NCBI GenBank assembly: GCA_003993805.1
Contig: RSEF01000026.1
Span: 414,315-478,314, forward strand
Direction of reading: 5' to 3'
From: Himantopus leucocephalus
Lineage: Eukaryota > Chordata > Aves > Charadriiformes > Recurvirostridae
Length of the DNA: 64,000 nucleotides
Shown: one piece after another, positions 42,001-55,982 of the stretch
How positions within the stretch are numbered: position 1 is the first letter of the stretch
Layout of the letters: every line of letters starts with the position of its first letter
Program-made: the position numbers and the translations under genes
The notes under the pieces: model-generated
Told to the model about the DNA's origin: nothing
The model's input: the letters and a program-made list of their open reading frames with translations, nothing else
Database searches by the model: none

Positions 42001-43207
42001 AGGTGACAGGTCCCTGCTGTCTGCATTGCTCCTGCAGGCAGCCTGAACTCGATCAGGGCTCATGCTGGCTCTAACAGCCCATTTCTCTGGAGCAGCACAG
42101 ACCATCCTGCCTGGTTCATCACATGGGGGCTGGCAAAGAGCTTCTTAGTGCATGACATATTTGAACTGTGTCTTAGCCTGGCCTTAGAGTCCAGCCATGA
42201 AGCACCAAATGTCAGCACACCCTCTCCTATTCAGCTACACCCAGAGACACTAGGACCTGTATCAACCCAAAAGACTTGAGCTATTCAGAGAGTGGATTTA
42301 ACCTTTAGCTGACATGCCAGTAAGTCCTGACAGCAGTGTGTCAAATATCACGTCTCTCTCTTCCACGGCCAGCACCGTATGTAGGGGAGTTGCTTTTGGG
42401 GCTGGCAACAGCGATGGGCTGGAACTGATGGGGGCTCTCTGGAGAGGACGGCAGCAAGCTGAGAGCGCAGAAGGAGACTGGAGCTGTAAAGGGGAAGGCT
42501 TCTGTTCAGCAGAGAGGAGACTGCACAGAGGGGCACAGAGGAGTACAGGAAAATGGGAAGAGATGCTTGGTACTCAGGGTATTAACTTAACTTTGATTCC
42601 TGGCACTACTGCAAACCCTGAGTGTGACCTGGTTGAGCAACCCCACTTCAGATTCCCCAGAGTATGGAAGTGCCACATCACACTGGCTGTCCCCATGCCT
42701 GTCACCCTCTGCCTGAGCACTGGGAACAGGGCTGTGGTTGGGTTCAGGTGCTCAGTGCAGCCCTCTGCCCCAGGATGGCATCCTGACCCCCCTCTGCCAC
42801 CCTGCATCTGGCTACCAGCCCCTGGCAGTGGTACTGGGGGGAATGCTGGGGGGTGAAGGGATACTCTCAATTTGCTGAGGTTGCTCCTGTTTCACCAAAA
42901 AAATGATGCCATGTTGCTGGTGCCTGCCAGGTCCCTCCTAGGGACACGATGGCTTGTCCAACCATAGCTGGTAGAAAATAGGGGGCTCAAAGGAGTGGAG
43001 TGCCTGTACTCAGCAGAGGACACCATCAGGAGTACCCACAGATGGAAAGGTGACAGCAGTAGTGTCATGGGCATGCATTCAGGTCAGCTGGCCAGACAGC
43101 ACACACATGCCCTGGTCAACCTGCATGCATATAGGTTGGAAATGACACATCTTGCCTTATCCCCAGCCTGGACTAAGGGGGCACAAGGAGGAACTGGAAG
43201 GATTACC

Positions 43208-43558
43208 CAGAATCATGAAATATGTTAGGCAGGAAGACACCTCTGGAGATCTCTGATCCACACTCCTGCTCAAAACAGGTCCAGCTTGTGAGATTGGTCA
43301 GGATCTTGTCCAGTAGGATTTTGAGTATCTCTAAGATTCTGTCACTCTTTTCCCAGTTTTGACCACCCTCATAAGAAATGTTTCTCTTAATATCTAATTG
43401 CAATTTCCCATGTTCCAGCTTGTGCCCATTACCCCTCATCCTTCCCCTACACAACTCCAGGAAGAGTTTGGCTACATCTTCTCAACACCCTCCCAGTCAG
43501 TAGTTAAAGACAGCCATAACACTCCTCCATTTCGCCTTCTCTTGTGAAGACTGATCAA
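43208..43558 (-). mobile_element. CR1 LINE 3' fragment, antisense, degraded
   Basis: The + strand starts with a damaged copy of the terminal octamer (AGAATCATGAAAT) and goes on through the reverse complement of the end of CR1 ORF2 and 3' UTR, with TTTCTCTTAATATCTAATTG, then CCCATTACCCCTCATCC, and ends near TCGCCTTCTCTTG. Divergence suggests an old copy. Boundaries are approximate. Confidence 0.8.
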
Positions 43559-46500
43559 ACCTGCTTGTATGAGCAGTGCATGGGACACGGGTGGAGCAGG
43601 GAGTGTTGCAATGTGGGAGATGGGAGCATGCAGGGTACCAGGGATACTGCCGTGGGAGTCATAAGGATGAAGGACACAAACTTGTAGGATAGCAGACATC
43701 AGTAGCACCATGGCCCAAAGCTCAGCTGGAGGAGCCATCCCCTGCTTCCCCAGGGTCCCAGGTCTCCACAGCACCACGGAGGGGCCAGGCTTTGTGTCCT
43801 ATCCCCAGAAGTATTGGTGACTGCAGTGTCCTTGTCCCAGGCCCCGTGCAACGCCTTGCAGTGAAGCCAGGCAGCTACTGCACAGTTCACTACATGCAAT
43901 GCTGCTGTTCTGTCCTGGAAACCCAGGAAAGACCTGGAGCAGAAGACAGGTGATGAGGTTGTTGGACTGTTGCCCTCAGAGCAGGATTTGGAGGAAGAAA
44001 GAACAGCAGAGAGTCTGGCTGCTCCCGACCATCACCAGACACCTCTCTCAGGAGGCTGCCCAGATAGAAAGCTTCTTGTTCCCCATGCTGTTTCCATTGA
44101 GGTGAATGGAATCAGGAGCTCTCAGGGCTGTTTTCAAGTAGCAGAGGCATTTTGAGCCATTGCCTGGAATTTAACATCCCACCGGGAGTCTGGGGCCAGG
44201 GCTCCACATCACCCATGCTCTCCCCCAAGCTGCCTTCTGGGATCAGGTGCTGCACAGACATGATAGGGCTCTGCAGGAGGCAGGGACGCTCTGACATGAA
44301 GTCAGGCAGACACTTCCCTGGTCACACAATACTGTAGCCAGTGCAGGGAAAGAGAGAGTGGAAGATGCCTCTTTCTTGATATTTGCATTTTCTAAACTCC
44401 CACAAAACTCTGGGTAGGTGAGGTGCAGGGTTTGAAGGCTGACTCCAGAGCCGCAGCTGATGCCTGGAGCAAGACAAGTCGCAATGCTGAAGGCAGCTCC
44501 CCTCAGCCCGAGACCCTCCCTAACTGTCTGCCCCAGACTCTGCCCCCTTGCAGCCCCCACCTTGGGAAAAAGGAGGACAGACTCCACCACAGTCACCCTA
44601 AGATGGGAAGCACCCCAAGAGCTGCCAGAGGAGCTGGGGCACCAGTAGAGGGACAGGACTGGTGGTTGACTGGTAGGACCCTGGGCAGGCATGGCAGCTG
44701 CAGGGAGGGGTGTTGGGGCTGAAGGGATGGCTGGGCTTGCAGGGGGCTGACAAGAAGACGGGACCTCCTGCAGGGATGACAGGGACCTCTGTGTGCCTTT
44801 GGGTATTAGGTGGCAGTCACACACGCTGGGGAGACAGACGGAGCAGCCAAAAACGCAGAGAGCACCAAATCCCAGTGCAAGGTATAAATTGGATCCTTCC
44901 TGGGGGGATCCTGCTCTCCTGCCCCAGGTAATTTTGCAAAGAGCAAAAGTCACCATTCTGTAGCTGATGTTTGCCCAGTGTCAGGGCCTATCCACAGCCT
45001 TTTCCTCATGCCATGGTCACCACAGGAGTCCAAACATTGCACCAGGACTCATCTAAACACAGCACAAAGGTGCAGATTCACCCCAAAGAGCTCCCAGACC
45101 CTCCACTCCTCCAGACCCACCCAGCCATGAGAGAGCTCAGGATTTCCAAAGCCACCCCCAGGTGCTGGTGGCCGGACTGATGCAGTGAGGGCTGGCTCTC
45201 TGCTTGATCTTCTTCCTGGCTGGAAGACTAATGGGAAATGCCACTCCTAGCCCTTACAGCCAGAAGTCCACAGGCTTGCCGTTGGAAATGCCTGGCATGC
45301 CTGGGAGAACAGCAGCCACAGTGGGAGCAAGGAGAAACATTTATAAGCTTGGGGTCCCAGATGTGGGAGATAAGACTGGTGAGAGGAATTAGAAGCACTG
45401 GGCTCTGACACACACTCTGAAGTGGGTTCATGGGTTATGTTCACCAGTAACAGCTTTGAGGCACCTTTTTTTTTCTACCCCTAAAATATCAGGGATGATA
45501 TCAGATGCTGCATGGTGGTGTGCCTGGGCTCGAGGCTCAGGGCAGAGCAGCAGGAACACTCTGAACCCCCCAGCAGCAGACAAAGTGAGGGAGCCAGTGT
45601 CCTGGAGGGATTGGCAGTGCTCAGAGCAAAGCCAGAATTGCAGGACCATTAACAGTGAGGTCAGTCCTAGAGCTGCCTGAAGAGCACATTTGGTGGGATG
45701 ATTTTCCAAGCAATACCTTGTTTCATTGAAAAGGAAAAGCTTAATGAAAGTGGATCAGTGTTCACGGAGCTGTGAATGGGAGAAATGTAGTAACAAGTTG
45801 AATCAAGAGAGATTATTTCAATGTTTTCATTTCGTGGTGGCTTTTTAAAAAAGTTTCTATTTACATATTTTCACCTGCTGGTGTTACAGTTACCTGTAGG
45901 CAATTTAATATTCACACTGCAGGACTCCAAAACTATCAAAGCAAAGCATCTTGATGTTTCTAAAACACAATATATTGAATTTTTTTTTGTTCTATACTAA
46001 ATATTGACGTGTTGGCTCTTTGTTCTGGGTTCAAGGGAAAGGAAATTTTGAAGTCTCTGAATTTCCAATGAGACGACACTTTCAGGTTCATGGCAGATGT
46101 CCACTTCTTGGTGGGGCACTGTCTGAGTAGGGAGGTGAGATGCAGGATCTACCCCATTCCAAAGCCCAGGTCTCTCTGCAGGAGAGGGAGTAGCCAGACC
46201 TTTACTGCACTTGCTTCACAGCTGGCAGCAAGCACTGCGTTTCCTGGCAAGAAGGGAGCAGGTGTGTGGATGAGGAGTGGCGGGGGGAAGGTAGCACCAC
46301 GGAGTGGTTAGAGCAAATGTGCATGGTGATGTGCTCCCGGGTGGACAGCTGTATGTGACTGCCAGCAAGCCTCCTTCCTCCTTCTTTGCTCTGCAGATTG
46401 CAACTAGGGCAGCTTGGTTGGGACTGGGGGTGACTAGTCCCTCCTGCTTGCTCTTTGAGGAATGCCCCACTCCCAGTCTCATCCGTTGGAGTGAGCAAGG

Positions 46501-49119
46501 ATGGGCAGCAGCAGGCATGCCATACTCACACACTCCCTTCCGTGCAGGGACCCCGGCTGGGAGGGAGCTGCCACTCACCCTCCACATGCTCTGGACTTCA
46601 CCCGCAGCAGGCTGGTCCTCACTCACATCCACTCTCGCCGTGCCTCTTCACCATGCCTGAGAGCACTGTCCACAGCAGAGCCGGGCTTTCTGCAAAGCGT
46701 GCACTTCCACTGCAGACACCTTCCTCCATCCTCCCCCCTCTCCTCCCTGCCCGCCCCCCAGGCTAAGTAATATGCCACAGCCTCCCCTCTCTCCCTCCCT
46801 TCCTTGAAGAATAAGCTCATAAATCTGCCTAGGGCAATGAAAACACTGAGCTCATGGCCCTTAGATCTGTGCGGGAGGAGCTCTAGCTGGCGATTAAAGG
46901 AGTTTAGGGTTTTCTTTGAAAAGCTCTTTGATTCTGGCAGAGGCCCTGGTGCCAAAAGGCAGCAATGGAGCTGCAAACGCCTCTCCCCCTCTGCACCTGC
47001 CTGGGTCAGGGAGCAGCAGGAGGGTGGAGGAGGGAAAGGGAAGCATGGCACTTCCCAGCTCTCTGCAGTGGGGGCTGAGGGACCTCCATCACCCCATCCC
47101 AGGGGAAGCAGCCTCTGCCAACAGCAGAGCAGGGGGTGCTGCTGCCTTTGAGCCCAGACACTTCAGCTGGGGTGCCAAAATGCTGAGTGGGTTCTCAGTG
47201 AGTCGGCCGCCCATGGGATAGATGGACGCTCCTCCTCTTGGCTGCTCTGAGACATCTCAGAAGGCATCAAACATGGGCCAGGCTCCTTGGTGACCTTGAA
47301 ATGGGAACATGACCCACCTTCATGCACCACGGGGAAATAGCTCTGAGTGGGGAAAGGGGCACCAAGGGCAGCCCAATGCTGAGCTCCCCGCAGGCAGCAC
47401 AGGGTCCTGCCTTGGTGCCAGCGAGCCAGGAGAGGCTGTGCGGTCCCAGAGAGGAACTAGGGCCAGGGAGCCAAGGACTGGACAGGGATCACCAGCGCAG
47501 TGCTCTGAAAAGCAGTGGGAAGGGATAGGGAAAAATGTCAGGCCTGGGGTCTTGGAGAAGGACTTGAGTTTGGCAGGGGCTGAAAAGAGATCAGAAACAG
47601 CCTTCACAAAGAAGAGCAGGACCAAGCACAGGCATCTAGTGTTGCAGCCAAGTCAAAACAGACCCAGGCTCCAGCCTGAGTCGAGGCAGGAGGGGAGCAA
47701 GAGGAGGACACAGTGAAGCTCACATGGTGCCTCCAGTCTTGCAGGGATGCATCAAGGATCCAGGAAGGGGTAATGCAAAGCCTTTCCCAGATACACCAGC
47801 ACAGGCTTTGCTGACACTGATGAAGGAGGGCATCTCTCCAGCCTTCTCCCCTCCGTGGGATGACAGAGGAGTGTCCTGAGGTATCAGCAACTCTCTGTCT
47901 CCATTTGCCCTGTTTGGAGTCCTTCCTGTAGCTGTTTAAACCTCTTTGAAGGATTTGGAAATGAAAAGCAGCCCTCATGTGAGTGGGGCAAGTCAGACAC
48001 TCCTGTAAGGATAGGACCTGCTCAAGGGACCTGCTGCCTCTTCTTGTGAGCAGCCACAGGTCCCACTACAAAGAGACCCTGGGGAGACAGGATAGTCTGA
48101 ACAGCACCGAACATCCCTGTGGGGCACCAACTAGTAACATTCCCCTTTGTTCAAAGGGAAGCCCAAGCACTGCACTATCCCATCAGGGCTGTGCATGCCA
48201 CAGGGGAAACTGGAGGAGTGGAAGGGGAGTGGAAACGTGGTCTCCTCTGCCGAGTAAGGGGTGAGAGAGCAGGGCGGTACATGAATGGCAGCAGGGAGGG
48301 CTGTTGGGAGGATGCCCCACACACACGTTGAAAGGATTTGTAACGTGACCCTGAGCCCTGCAGACCACCAACCCCTGGAACAGCCCTCCTGCCCAGTGCC
48401 ACCTCCCAGAGCCCAGGGTGCCTTCTGCATGGAGCAATGACTTGAGCAGTGGCTGCTGGCAGTGTGACGGTGTGGCCAAGCACCAGGGATCTCAGGGACC
48501 TGGAGGATCTGAAGGCAGAAGTCACCTTCCCAAGGAGGTTATCTGGTGTAGAGATGACTCTGGGTGTAATTGCATCTTGCAAGTTCAAGAGAACTGCCAA
48601 TTCTGGGCATTTCTTAACCTTAGAAAAGCAAATTTTCATTTTTGCGTGCATGAAACCAGCAGGAAAGGCATTTGCATTTTTAGACAGAAATTCATCTTCT
48701 TTTTACCAGACAACACAAGAAGAAAGTCTGATTGTAGGAAAAAATGTCTGCAATTTTGCTTTATCCCTGTTTCTGCAGCTGCTCCCAGCAGCAGCCGCTG
48801 CACAGCTGGCAGTGTCCCCACTGGCTTCGCAGTTCCTGAGAGCTGAGAAAGGCAATAGCTGTGTGAGCATTTTGTTGGCTTCCCAGACAGCACTCTGAGT
48901 CAGTCTGACTATGGACATGAAAATACTGCTTCTGCTGCTGCTCAGTCAGCATCTCCCAAAGGGAAAACAAGGTGCAGAGTCACGTAGTTGCACTGTAAAG
49001 CTTTCTTCCGCCTGTACATAGGGGCATGGGAGTTCTCAGATATTGTCCCAAGCTGTTGTCCCAGATATTTTCCCAAGGTTCTGTCCCAAGACTGAAAGGT
49101 CATTTGCCTGATTGGAATG

Positions 49120-49330
49120 TGCCCCAGGTACCAAAGGACAGAGACATACCTTTGGGGTCAAGTGTGTTGTATTTGACAAACCAACGGTATTGCAACCAAG
49201 ACAAGACCTTGATTGCTGCTGCAGGTAAGACTTTTGGTGTTGCACTAATTTCCTGTGGCAATGAGTTCCACAGATTAATGAAGTGCCTGTTGCACAGAGC
49301 GGTTTTACTTGTGCTCTGGCAACAGCATGT
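49120..49330 (+). repeat. Possible ancient interspersed repeat
   Basis: The stretch with GGCAATGAGTTCCACAGATT and AATGAAGTGCCTGTTG resembles a CR1/L3-like ancient repeat that I remember from amniote genomes. I cannot name the family or set the ends. Low confidence. Confidence 0.3.
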
Positions 49331-49844
49331 GGGGCTTTACTGAGCGCAGGGGCAGCCGTGCTGTATGTGCTGCCTTTAACTTCAGCTCAGGGCCAAACCA
49401 GCAGGTTCTTGTGCTGCAGGTTGTGTTTGCAGCTGTAGTCCTGCACAGGGAAGTGCCTGTTGGTTAAGGTGGTGTTGTGCTTTCATGTGGTGTAAGACAG
49501 CGCAAGATTTATTAGTGACAAAAGCATGAATGCTGGAAGCCTTGATTTATTGAAGAAGGGGGAGAGGAAACGTGCTGCAGCCCATGCTGGTTGGTGTGGT
49601 GTGTCTGAGGTGAGCTAGCACATGCTGTGAAAACTGCCCTGTTCCTCCATGAGATGTTCTGGCCTATCTGGTGATACCATGAGGTAGACCCTCTCCTTTT
49701 CCAGGGGATGACTTTCCACTGACCATCTTGTAGATCCTTTGCGGAAAGGGCTCCTAGATGGAGGGACACAAAGATTCAGACTTTTGGGAACAGACAGGTG
49801 CCCCATGAGCTTTGGCTGCCTTGTATGGTGGAGGTGGGAGATAC

Positions 49845-50025
49845 AGAGGACTGGAGTGCAGCATGAGAAACATGGACTGTTTTCTAGCTCTGTCCCAGAC
49901 TCATGGTTTACCCCAAATAAGTCCTCTCATTTTCCTTTGCCTCAGTCTCCCTATCTTTAAAACACTAATAATAAACCCTTCTCTAATGCGCTTTGAGATT
50001 GACTGATTAAAAAGTGCTATAGGAG
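49845..50025 (+). repeat. MIR-like ancient tRNA-derived SINE
   Basis: Order of motifs matches MIR/CORE-SINE type elements: GCCTCAGTCTCCCTATCTTT, then a polyadenine-rich AATAATAA part, then GCGCTTTGAGATTG and AAAAAGTGCTATA. The 5' tRNA-like part is blurred. Birds keep only few and old copies. Confidence 0.5.
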
Positions 50026-51094
50026 AGTTGGAGACTCTCAGCACTTTTCAGCCACATGTCTGGACCTCTCAAGCTAAAATACCTTTTAAAAGTTCATTAA
50101 AAAATACTTGAGCTTTGCATTTGTTCAGCCACAACATGAAGAAAAACAATACTAAACTCTCAGATTTGTAGCCTGCCTTTCATGTCCACTGACCTCATCA
50201 CTCCTTGCTCACGGATGCAGCCACAAGTCAGTGCAGCTACTGAAATACTTCTCGGGAGCCGCATCCAGCAGCTGTTTAAAAGCTCGTGGGCAGCACTGGC
50301 AAACTCCATAGAGGAAGTTAACCCAGCTGGTAAACTGCAGCTTGGCCAGAGCTTCTGTAAACCCCAATTCTTTAATCTAATCTGTTTTCTATAGGAAGCT
50401 ACCTTGTTTTTACCATACTTCTTCCTGAACGTACAGGGATAAATAATAGCTATTTCAGCTCTTTGGCTAAACCAAAAAAGGAGGGGAAATATTGGCTTGG
50501 GTTAAACAAGGAGATTTTTTTTCAGGTTTCCCATGCAATTAAAACCAAACCAAACCAAAACATCTTTGCTCTGGGTATCCATGAAACATTTTGCTTTGAC
50601 CCAAAAAGGAATACTTTGGTTCGTTTTTGAGTTACTTGAAAATCTTTAAACCCGTTTAAAATAAGAGTTTACACTGACATGCTTCACCATCTCCCCTCCT
50701 CCCCCCCCAGAACCCTTTCCAGGTTCTGCCTGACCTGGAAAGTCACCCACCTGAGCTTGTGCCACCACTTGTTTTGCCTTTCAATGCTGTTTCCGTCTTT
50801 TCACCTCCCACTGTACAGACACAGGTCTTATGGGAGCATCATCCTCATCCCATGGCTGTGCTGACTTTCCAGGGAGACTAGAGAGTGGCCACAAGGTGGG
50901 AGGAAAGAATCCACGAAGGTTTCTTTCAGCTTCAGAGAGCTCCTCTGGCTCTTCTGACTATCTCTGCCTACTGCCAAGGCACCTTCGAAACACCTTTGAA
51001 ACGTCTCCAGCATGTTGGGCACTGTGACTGGGCTGGAGGGGAAATCCACATTCCCTTTGAAGTCTGGATACTTGAGCAGTCTTAGAATTATAGG

Positions 51095-51228
51095 GCTGTA
51101 ATATACAGGAATGTGTGGGGCTGTAATTGTGACTTAGATCCTTGGATGAAAGGTGCTATGTACATACAAAAGGTATTATTATTATTGCTATTATTATTAC
51201 TATTATTATTACTATTATTATTATTATA
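51095..51228 (+). repeat. MIR-like SINE 3' end with TTA microsatellite
   Basis: ATCCTTGGATGAAAGGTGCT, then a run of imperfect ATT triplets from 51174 to 51228. The same order, CTTxGATGAAAxGxGCTAT followed by TATTATTATT, is the tail of MIR-type SINEs, so the microsatellite most likely grew from the SINE tail. Confidence 0.55.
51174..51228. repeat. (ATT)n microsatellite
   Basis: About 55 bases of ATT units with a few interruptions (ATTGCTATT, ATTACTATT). Likely length-polymorphic. It ends the MIR-like element above. Confidence 0.9.
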
Positions 51229-53023
51229 GGGCTGCAATATGTGGATTAGAGATGAAAGTAGCACCAAAAGATCCTGAAATATGAGATGTGTCCTAAGGAA
51301 ATTTCAGCCTGGAATTAGGTTTTGTCTACATGGGGGAAGCAGAACCGGCTGGCTCCCCTGCACTGACAGCTCTGGGGCTCTCTGAAGTCCTGTATGCAGG
51401 CATGATTCCCAAATTCAAGTTGCTCTGACTCTCAGAAGGATGTCTTTGGGCGGAGCTATTCCAGAGCAGTTTTTGCAGAAAAAAAATGACATCAGACATT
51501 TTCACCATTCTTTCTGAGATGCTCTGGCTGCTGCCAGGCAGACTGCAGCCGTCACAAAACAAGTCCCTGCCGCTTGAGCAGTATGAGAAGTACAGGAACT
51601 GGTGGCTCTTAGCAGGGATGAAACTGCTGCAAACTCCCAGTGCCACTGAGCAGCAGAGAGAGCGCATTGGTCCTCCTGCACACCAGCAGAGATGGGGCCG
51701 GGGCCAGATCCAGAATTCTGAGCTCATCATCCTCTTTCCAGCCATCAATCACATCTCTCCCTGAGCAGCCTGGGAGCAGAGCACGAAGGAAGACAGGGAT
51801 CAGCTTTGATCCTTCCTAGGGTCTGTGGCTCTGCACAGTCTTTGCAATCAGCCTCAAATTGTTTCTCCTGCCCTGTTCTGCACTCACATCTTATTAACAA
51901 GGGGGGACTTAAGCGAAGCCAGGCGCTGAAGCGGGACTCCCCATGACAGCACCCGTGGTGATTTTCTCCTGTGTCACAGGCTCTGCACATCATCAGGTTT
52001 CACCCTGGTGTGCAGCTCCAGCTGCCTCTCCTGGGGAAGGTGGGGGGAGGATTTAATCTGCTCTGATTTCCATCAGCTTTGAAAGCCCAAGCAAAATCTG
52101 CTTGAGTTTTTCCACTGACTTCAAAGATTTTGGGAAAAAGCCTTGGCTTTCCTGCTTCAGGGGCTCTCACCTATGAGAGAGCACATGCAGGTCTGCACTC
52201 AGCTGATCTTGCTGAAGAACTGAACCAGAGGCACGGGAGGCAGGTGGAAGTGGGAAGGACCGTTTTGAAAGAATGAGAACCCACCTTGAAGGAGGCTTTC
52301 TCCTTTCCTGGGTAGCAATGTTGGCTCTGGCTGGCACAGGCTAGGTCTGATGTGGCACTGGGAGCTAGCTGATGAGCTCCAGCGGGCACCAAACCTACCC
52401 TGTTGGACCCAGTCCCTGGAGCAAGCCAGGGTGCAGATTGAACTGACTGCACTGATGCACCCAGAGGCTCCTTTCAAGCATCCAGGCCTCCCTTCTCCTG
52501 CAGTGTTGTGTGAACCAGTAGGCAGCTTCGCTCTTCAGCCTGGAAGAGCATTCAGCTGTGGCTATGAGATGGGGTGGTGAATAATTCTGTCTGCAAGGCT
52601 GGTGTACACACAGGCTCTTTCACAGTCTCCTTAACCATCTCTCTTGCTGTTTCTGTGGCAGCACTTCAGTGCCCAGCATGATATGTAGCAGAGCATCTTC
52701 TCCCAGACAGATTCTTCCCATAAGGGTGTGGAACAACTGCCAGAAATGAATGTGTAGGAAATAGCTGCATGCTGGTAGCCCTCTGGGGCGCCACTGACTA
52801 CAGTACTTTTGCAAAAGATCTTCCTTCTCGCCTGATGTAGTTTCTGGCAGGTACAAAACGGGGTAATCCAAAACCCCTGCAAGGAAGAGTTCATAAAGTC
52901 TTAGTGTTTTAACTATTCCTGGTGGTCTTGGAAGGAGCAGAGGAGGATCTGGAGTGCCAGCCAGAGCCAATATGACTCCAGAATCAGCTCAAGAGCCTTA
53001 GAAAAAAATATTTTTCTCCGGAC

Positions 53024-53398
53024 ATCATAGAATCATAGAACTGTAGAGGTTGGAAGGGACCTTTAAGATCATCAAGTCCAACCATTAACCTAACCTGACA
53101 AAAAACCACATCTAAACCATATCCCCAAGTACCACATCTACCCTTTTTTTAAACACCTCCAGGGATGGCGAATCCACCCCCTCCCTGGGCAGCCTATTCC
53201 AATGTTGGATAACCCTTTCAGTGAAAAAATTTTTCCTAATATCCAATCTAAACCTCACCTGGCATAACTTGAACCCATTTCCTCTCGTCCTATCACTTGT
53301 CACTAGGGAGAAGAGGTCAGTCCCCATCTCTCCACAACCTCCTTTCAGGTAGTTGTAGAGAGTGATAAGGTCTCCCCTCAGCCTCCCCTTCTCCAGAT
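53024..53398 (-). mobile_element. CR1 LINE 3' end, antisense
   Basis: Begins on the + strand with ATCATAGAATCATAGAA, the reverse complement of the CR1 terminal repeat, then GGTTGGAAGGGACC. On the - strand a 71-codon frame (53112-53327) matches the end of CR1 ORF2, with [20 protein letters not shown] and [17 protein letters not shown]. 5'-truncated as is normal for CR1. It is less decayed than the copy at 43208, so probably younger. Confidence 0.93.
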
Positions 53399-55982
53399 GT
53401 CCAGAACCTTATGCTAGATGCTACATTCACATCAAACCAGACCTCACCCACAGAGCAGAGCGTTGACACTGGGACTTCGGCACAGCCATGCACCTGAGCA
53501 TTGTCAAGCAAAACTCTCCATTAAGTAAAGACAGGCAGATTTTCAACAGCCCTGAACTACAAGAGGTGCCCCTGGGGCAAGGGATCATCCCAGGCAGCTG
53601 AATATCCAGATATAAAAACATTTCCCCCGATAAGAAGTGTGCCAAAAATCTTTGAGAGGGCTGTAAATCACAGGCGTGTGTCTACTGAGTGGCCTGAGCC
53701 AGTTGCTGTGCCCCAGTCTGGCAAACAGAAGCCCTGGGGACTGCTCTGTGCATCCCTGGGCAGGTCTCTTCTCAGCTCTGTGAATGCTGGGCTCTGGGAC
53801 TCAGGTTTCCCCGTGTTGTAGACTGTTGTGCTCCTTCTTCATTCGCTCCTCTTCCTGTCAGTTTGCCCCATGGCCAAAGCTTTCTGACCAAGACATCCCG
53901 CACATGCTGGCTTCCTGGGCATTGTTCTATTTTTCTGGTCAAATATTGCCCCTGCCTTGTTACTCCACGTGCCTTGTGAAATCAGGTGTGCAGAAGCAGG
54001 AGCAGGGCATCTACCTGAACCACACTGGCTGTGGAGCAAAGGCTGGATCACATCGGGGGTGATGAGTCATGTCCACACACAGCAGTTTGTCCAGTTTGTC
54101 CGTTGCTAAACTCCCACAAGCAAGGTCTTACTCCTTTGGCAGGAGTGTTCAGCTCCCCAGCCCTGCCCCACTCTTTCCCAATTGCAATGATAAGTGGAGC
54201 TTTTCCCCCAGCAGAGTCGGGACCGACGGTGACTCACCACCACTTCAGTGTGAACCATGCAGCCAGGCGCTCCAGCAGCAATGTGTGCTGGAGACAGGAA
54301 GGCTCTTGTTACCCACTTGACAGCAGAAGAAAGGCTTTTCTTGGTGTGCAGGGACCACCCACTGGAGAATAAGACAAGGCAAGATCCATCATGCTCTAAT
54401 GTCTTGTGGCTTCCTGGTGACACCATAGAGTCTGCTGCAGTTAATGGAAACCCGCTAGTTACTCAGGGTAGCAGAGATCACTCTGAGGCGAGCCAGCTCT
54501 TGACATCTCTGAAACACAGCCTGTCCCACCAGAGGAGCTCCCAAACCCCTGCCAGGCCATTGCTGGGCTTGGCTGGAGACCACCTCATGCCAAATACCTG
54601 CAGGCATCTCCTTGCCCTTAGAAGGGAGTGGGCATGGTGAGGAGTACAGCTGGTGTTCATCTCTTACCTTGGGCTGTGAGTTTCAGCCAAGAAGCCAAGA
54701 TGCTACAAACAGCACACAGAAGCTCTCCTCCTCTGCTGTCATAAATGCTTGGAGACTCTTCATCTGTGCACTGTCTTTGGAGGCAGGGCTTGGATGCTTA
54801 CTAGCCACAGAGACCCAGGTTTTTCTAGTTTATGGTAGGGAGGATGCTGGCAGGATCAGTAGCTCCCTGGGAAAGGGTTCAGAAATGAATGGATTGTATC
54901 ACTCACTCCAGCGCTGGTGCCTCAAGGGAAGTCTGCCCGCATGCGCTGCCTCAGAGGAAGGAAAGACCGAGAGGATACTGTCTGCCATGTGTCCCCATAA
55001 CCAAGATGGATCCCTTGGGTTGGATCCTCAGTTTCTGCTGGCTGAGATTTCATGGCTGCTGTCTTCGAAATTTCCTCATGAAAAGGCCAGAAGTCCAAAA
55101 GGCATTTTTCAAAAGCTTTCAGCCCTAATGTTTCATTTTGGGAAATCTTAGGTCTGAACACAGACAATTTTCAGCCAAAAATGGCTGAAAACCACCAGCA
55201 ATTTTCAGTTCCGATAAAAATGCTATTCTCCATTTGACAGTGTCAACAACTGTTGTTTTTTGCTCCTCGCTCATTACAGTTTCCTGCAACAGGAAACAAA
55301 TGTCTCCAGGCATATCTTCCCTGGGCTCCCAACAGTTTATCCATCTCTCTCACCCAACACAGTGCCTTCTCCAGGGACCATTTCTGTTACCTCCGAAGAG
55401 ATGCAGAATGCTGCCTCTGGCCCAGGGGTCTGGACTGTGTGTGGACAGGAACATTGTTTATTGAGTTTGCTGTATGGTGGCTTGCTCCACAGTAAGATTC
55501 AGCTTAAACCACAACTCAGAATGGTGCTGGCTAATAAAGCCCTGGCTGGGAGACAGTAACAAATTAGGTGGGAAATTCAAGTGTTTCGGGGCAGTAGTAG
55601 AGCCCACATCTATCTATAAGACTGTAGGAACAGGAAATATTGTCTGATGAAGCAGAAGGGGAGCAGAGTCTTTCCCTCTGACTATGTCCTGGGCTCTTTT
55701 TTTGCAAGTCCCCTAAAGGGACTTAACAGCAGGCTGATAAGGTTGTCCCAGAAGGAAGGCAGACCAGGTTGGGTGAGTGGCTTCTCAAGGGTCTTTGTGC
55801 TACAGTCCAAGAAAAAGAAGAGATGGTATGGTCTGGGGCTTCATCCAAAAACAGGATAACATGGTTGTCACTCTGACTGCAGTGCTGCCATCTGGAGAAA
55901 AGTGCAAGAGACTGGATGAGTTGCAATAAATTTAAGGACTGAATGTGCATTGCCCTAGAGTGCTTCCCTGCGTGACAGCTTA

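Noticed and set aside
44243..44956. Open frame of 237 codons on the - strand
   Set aside because: Low-complexity Ser/Pro/Leu composition, no known domain, no splice or promoter context; lies within the LGR6 intron.
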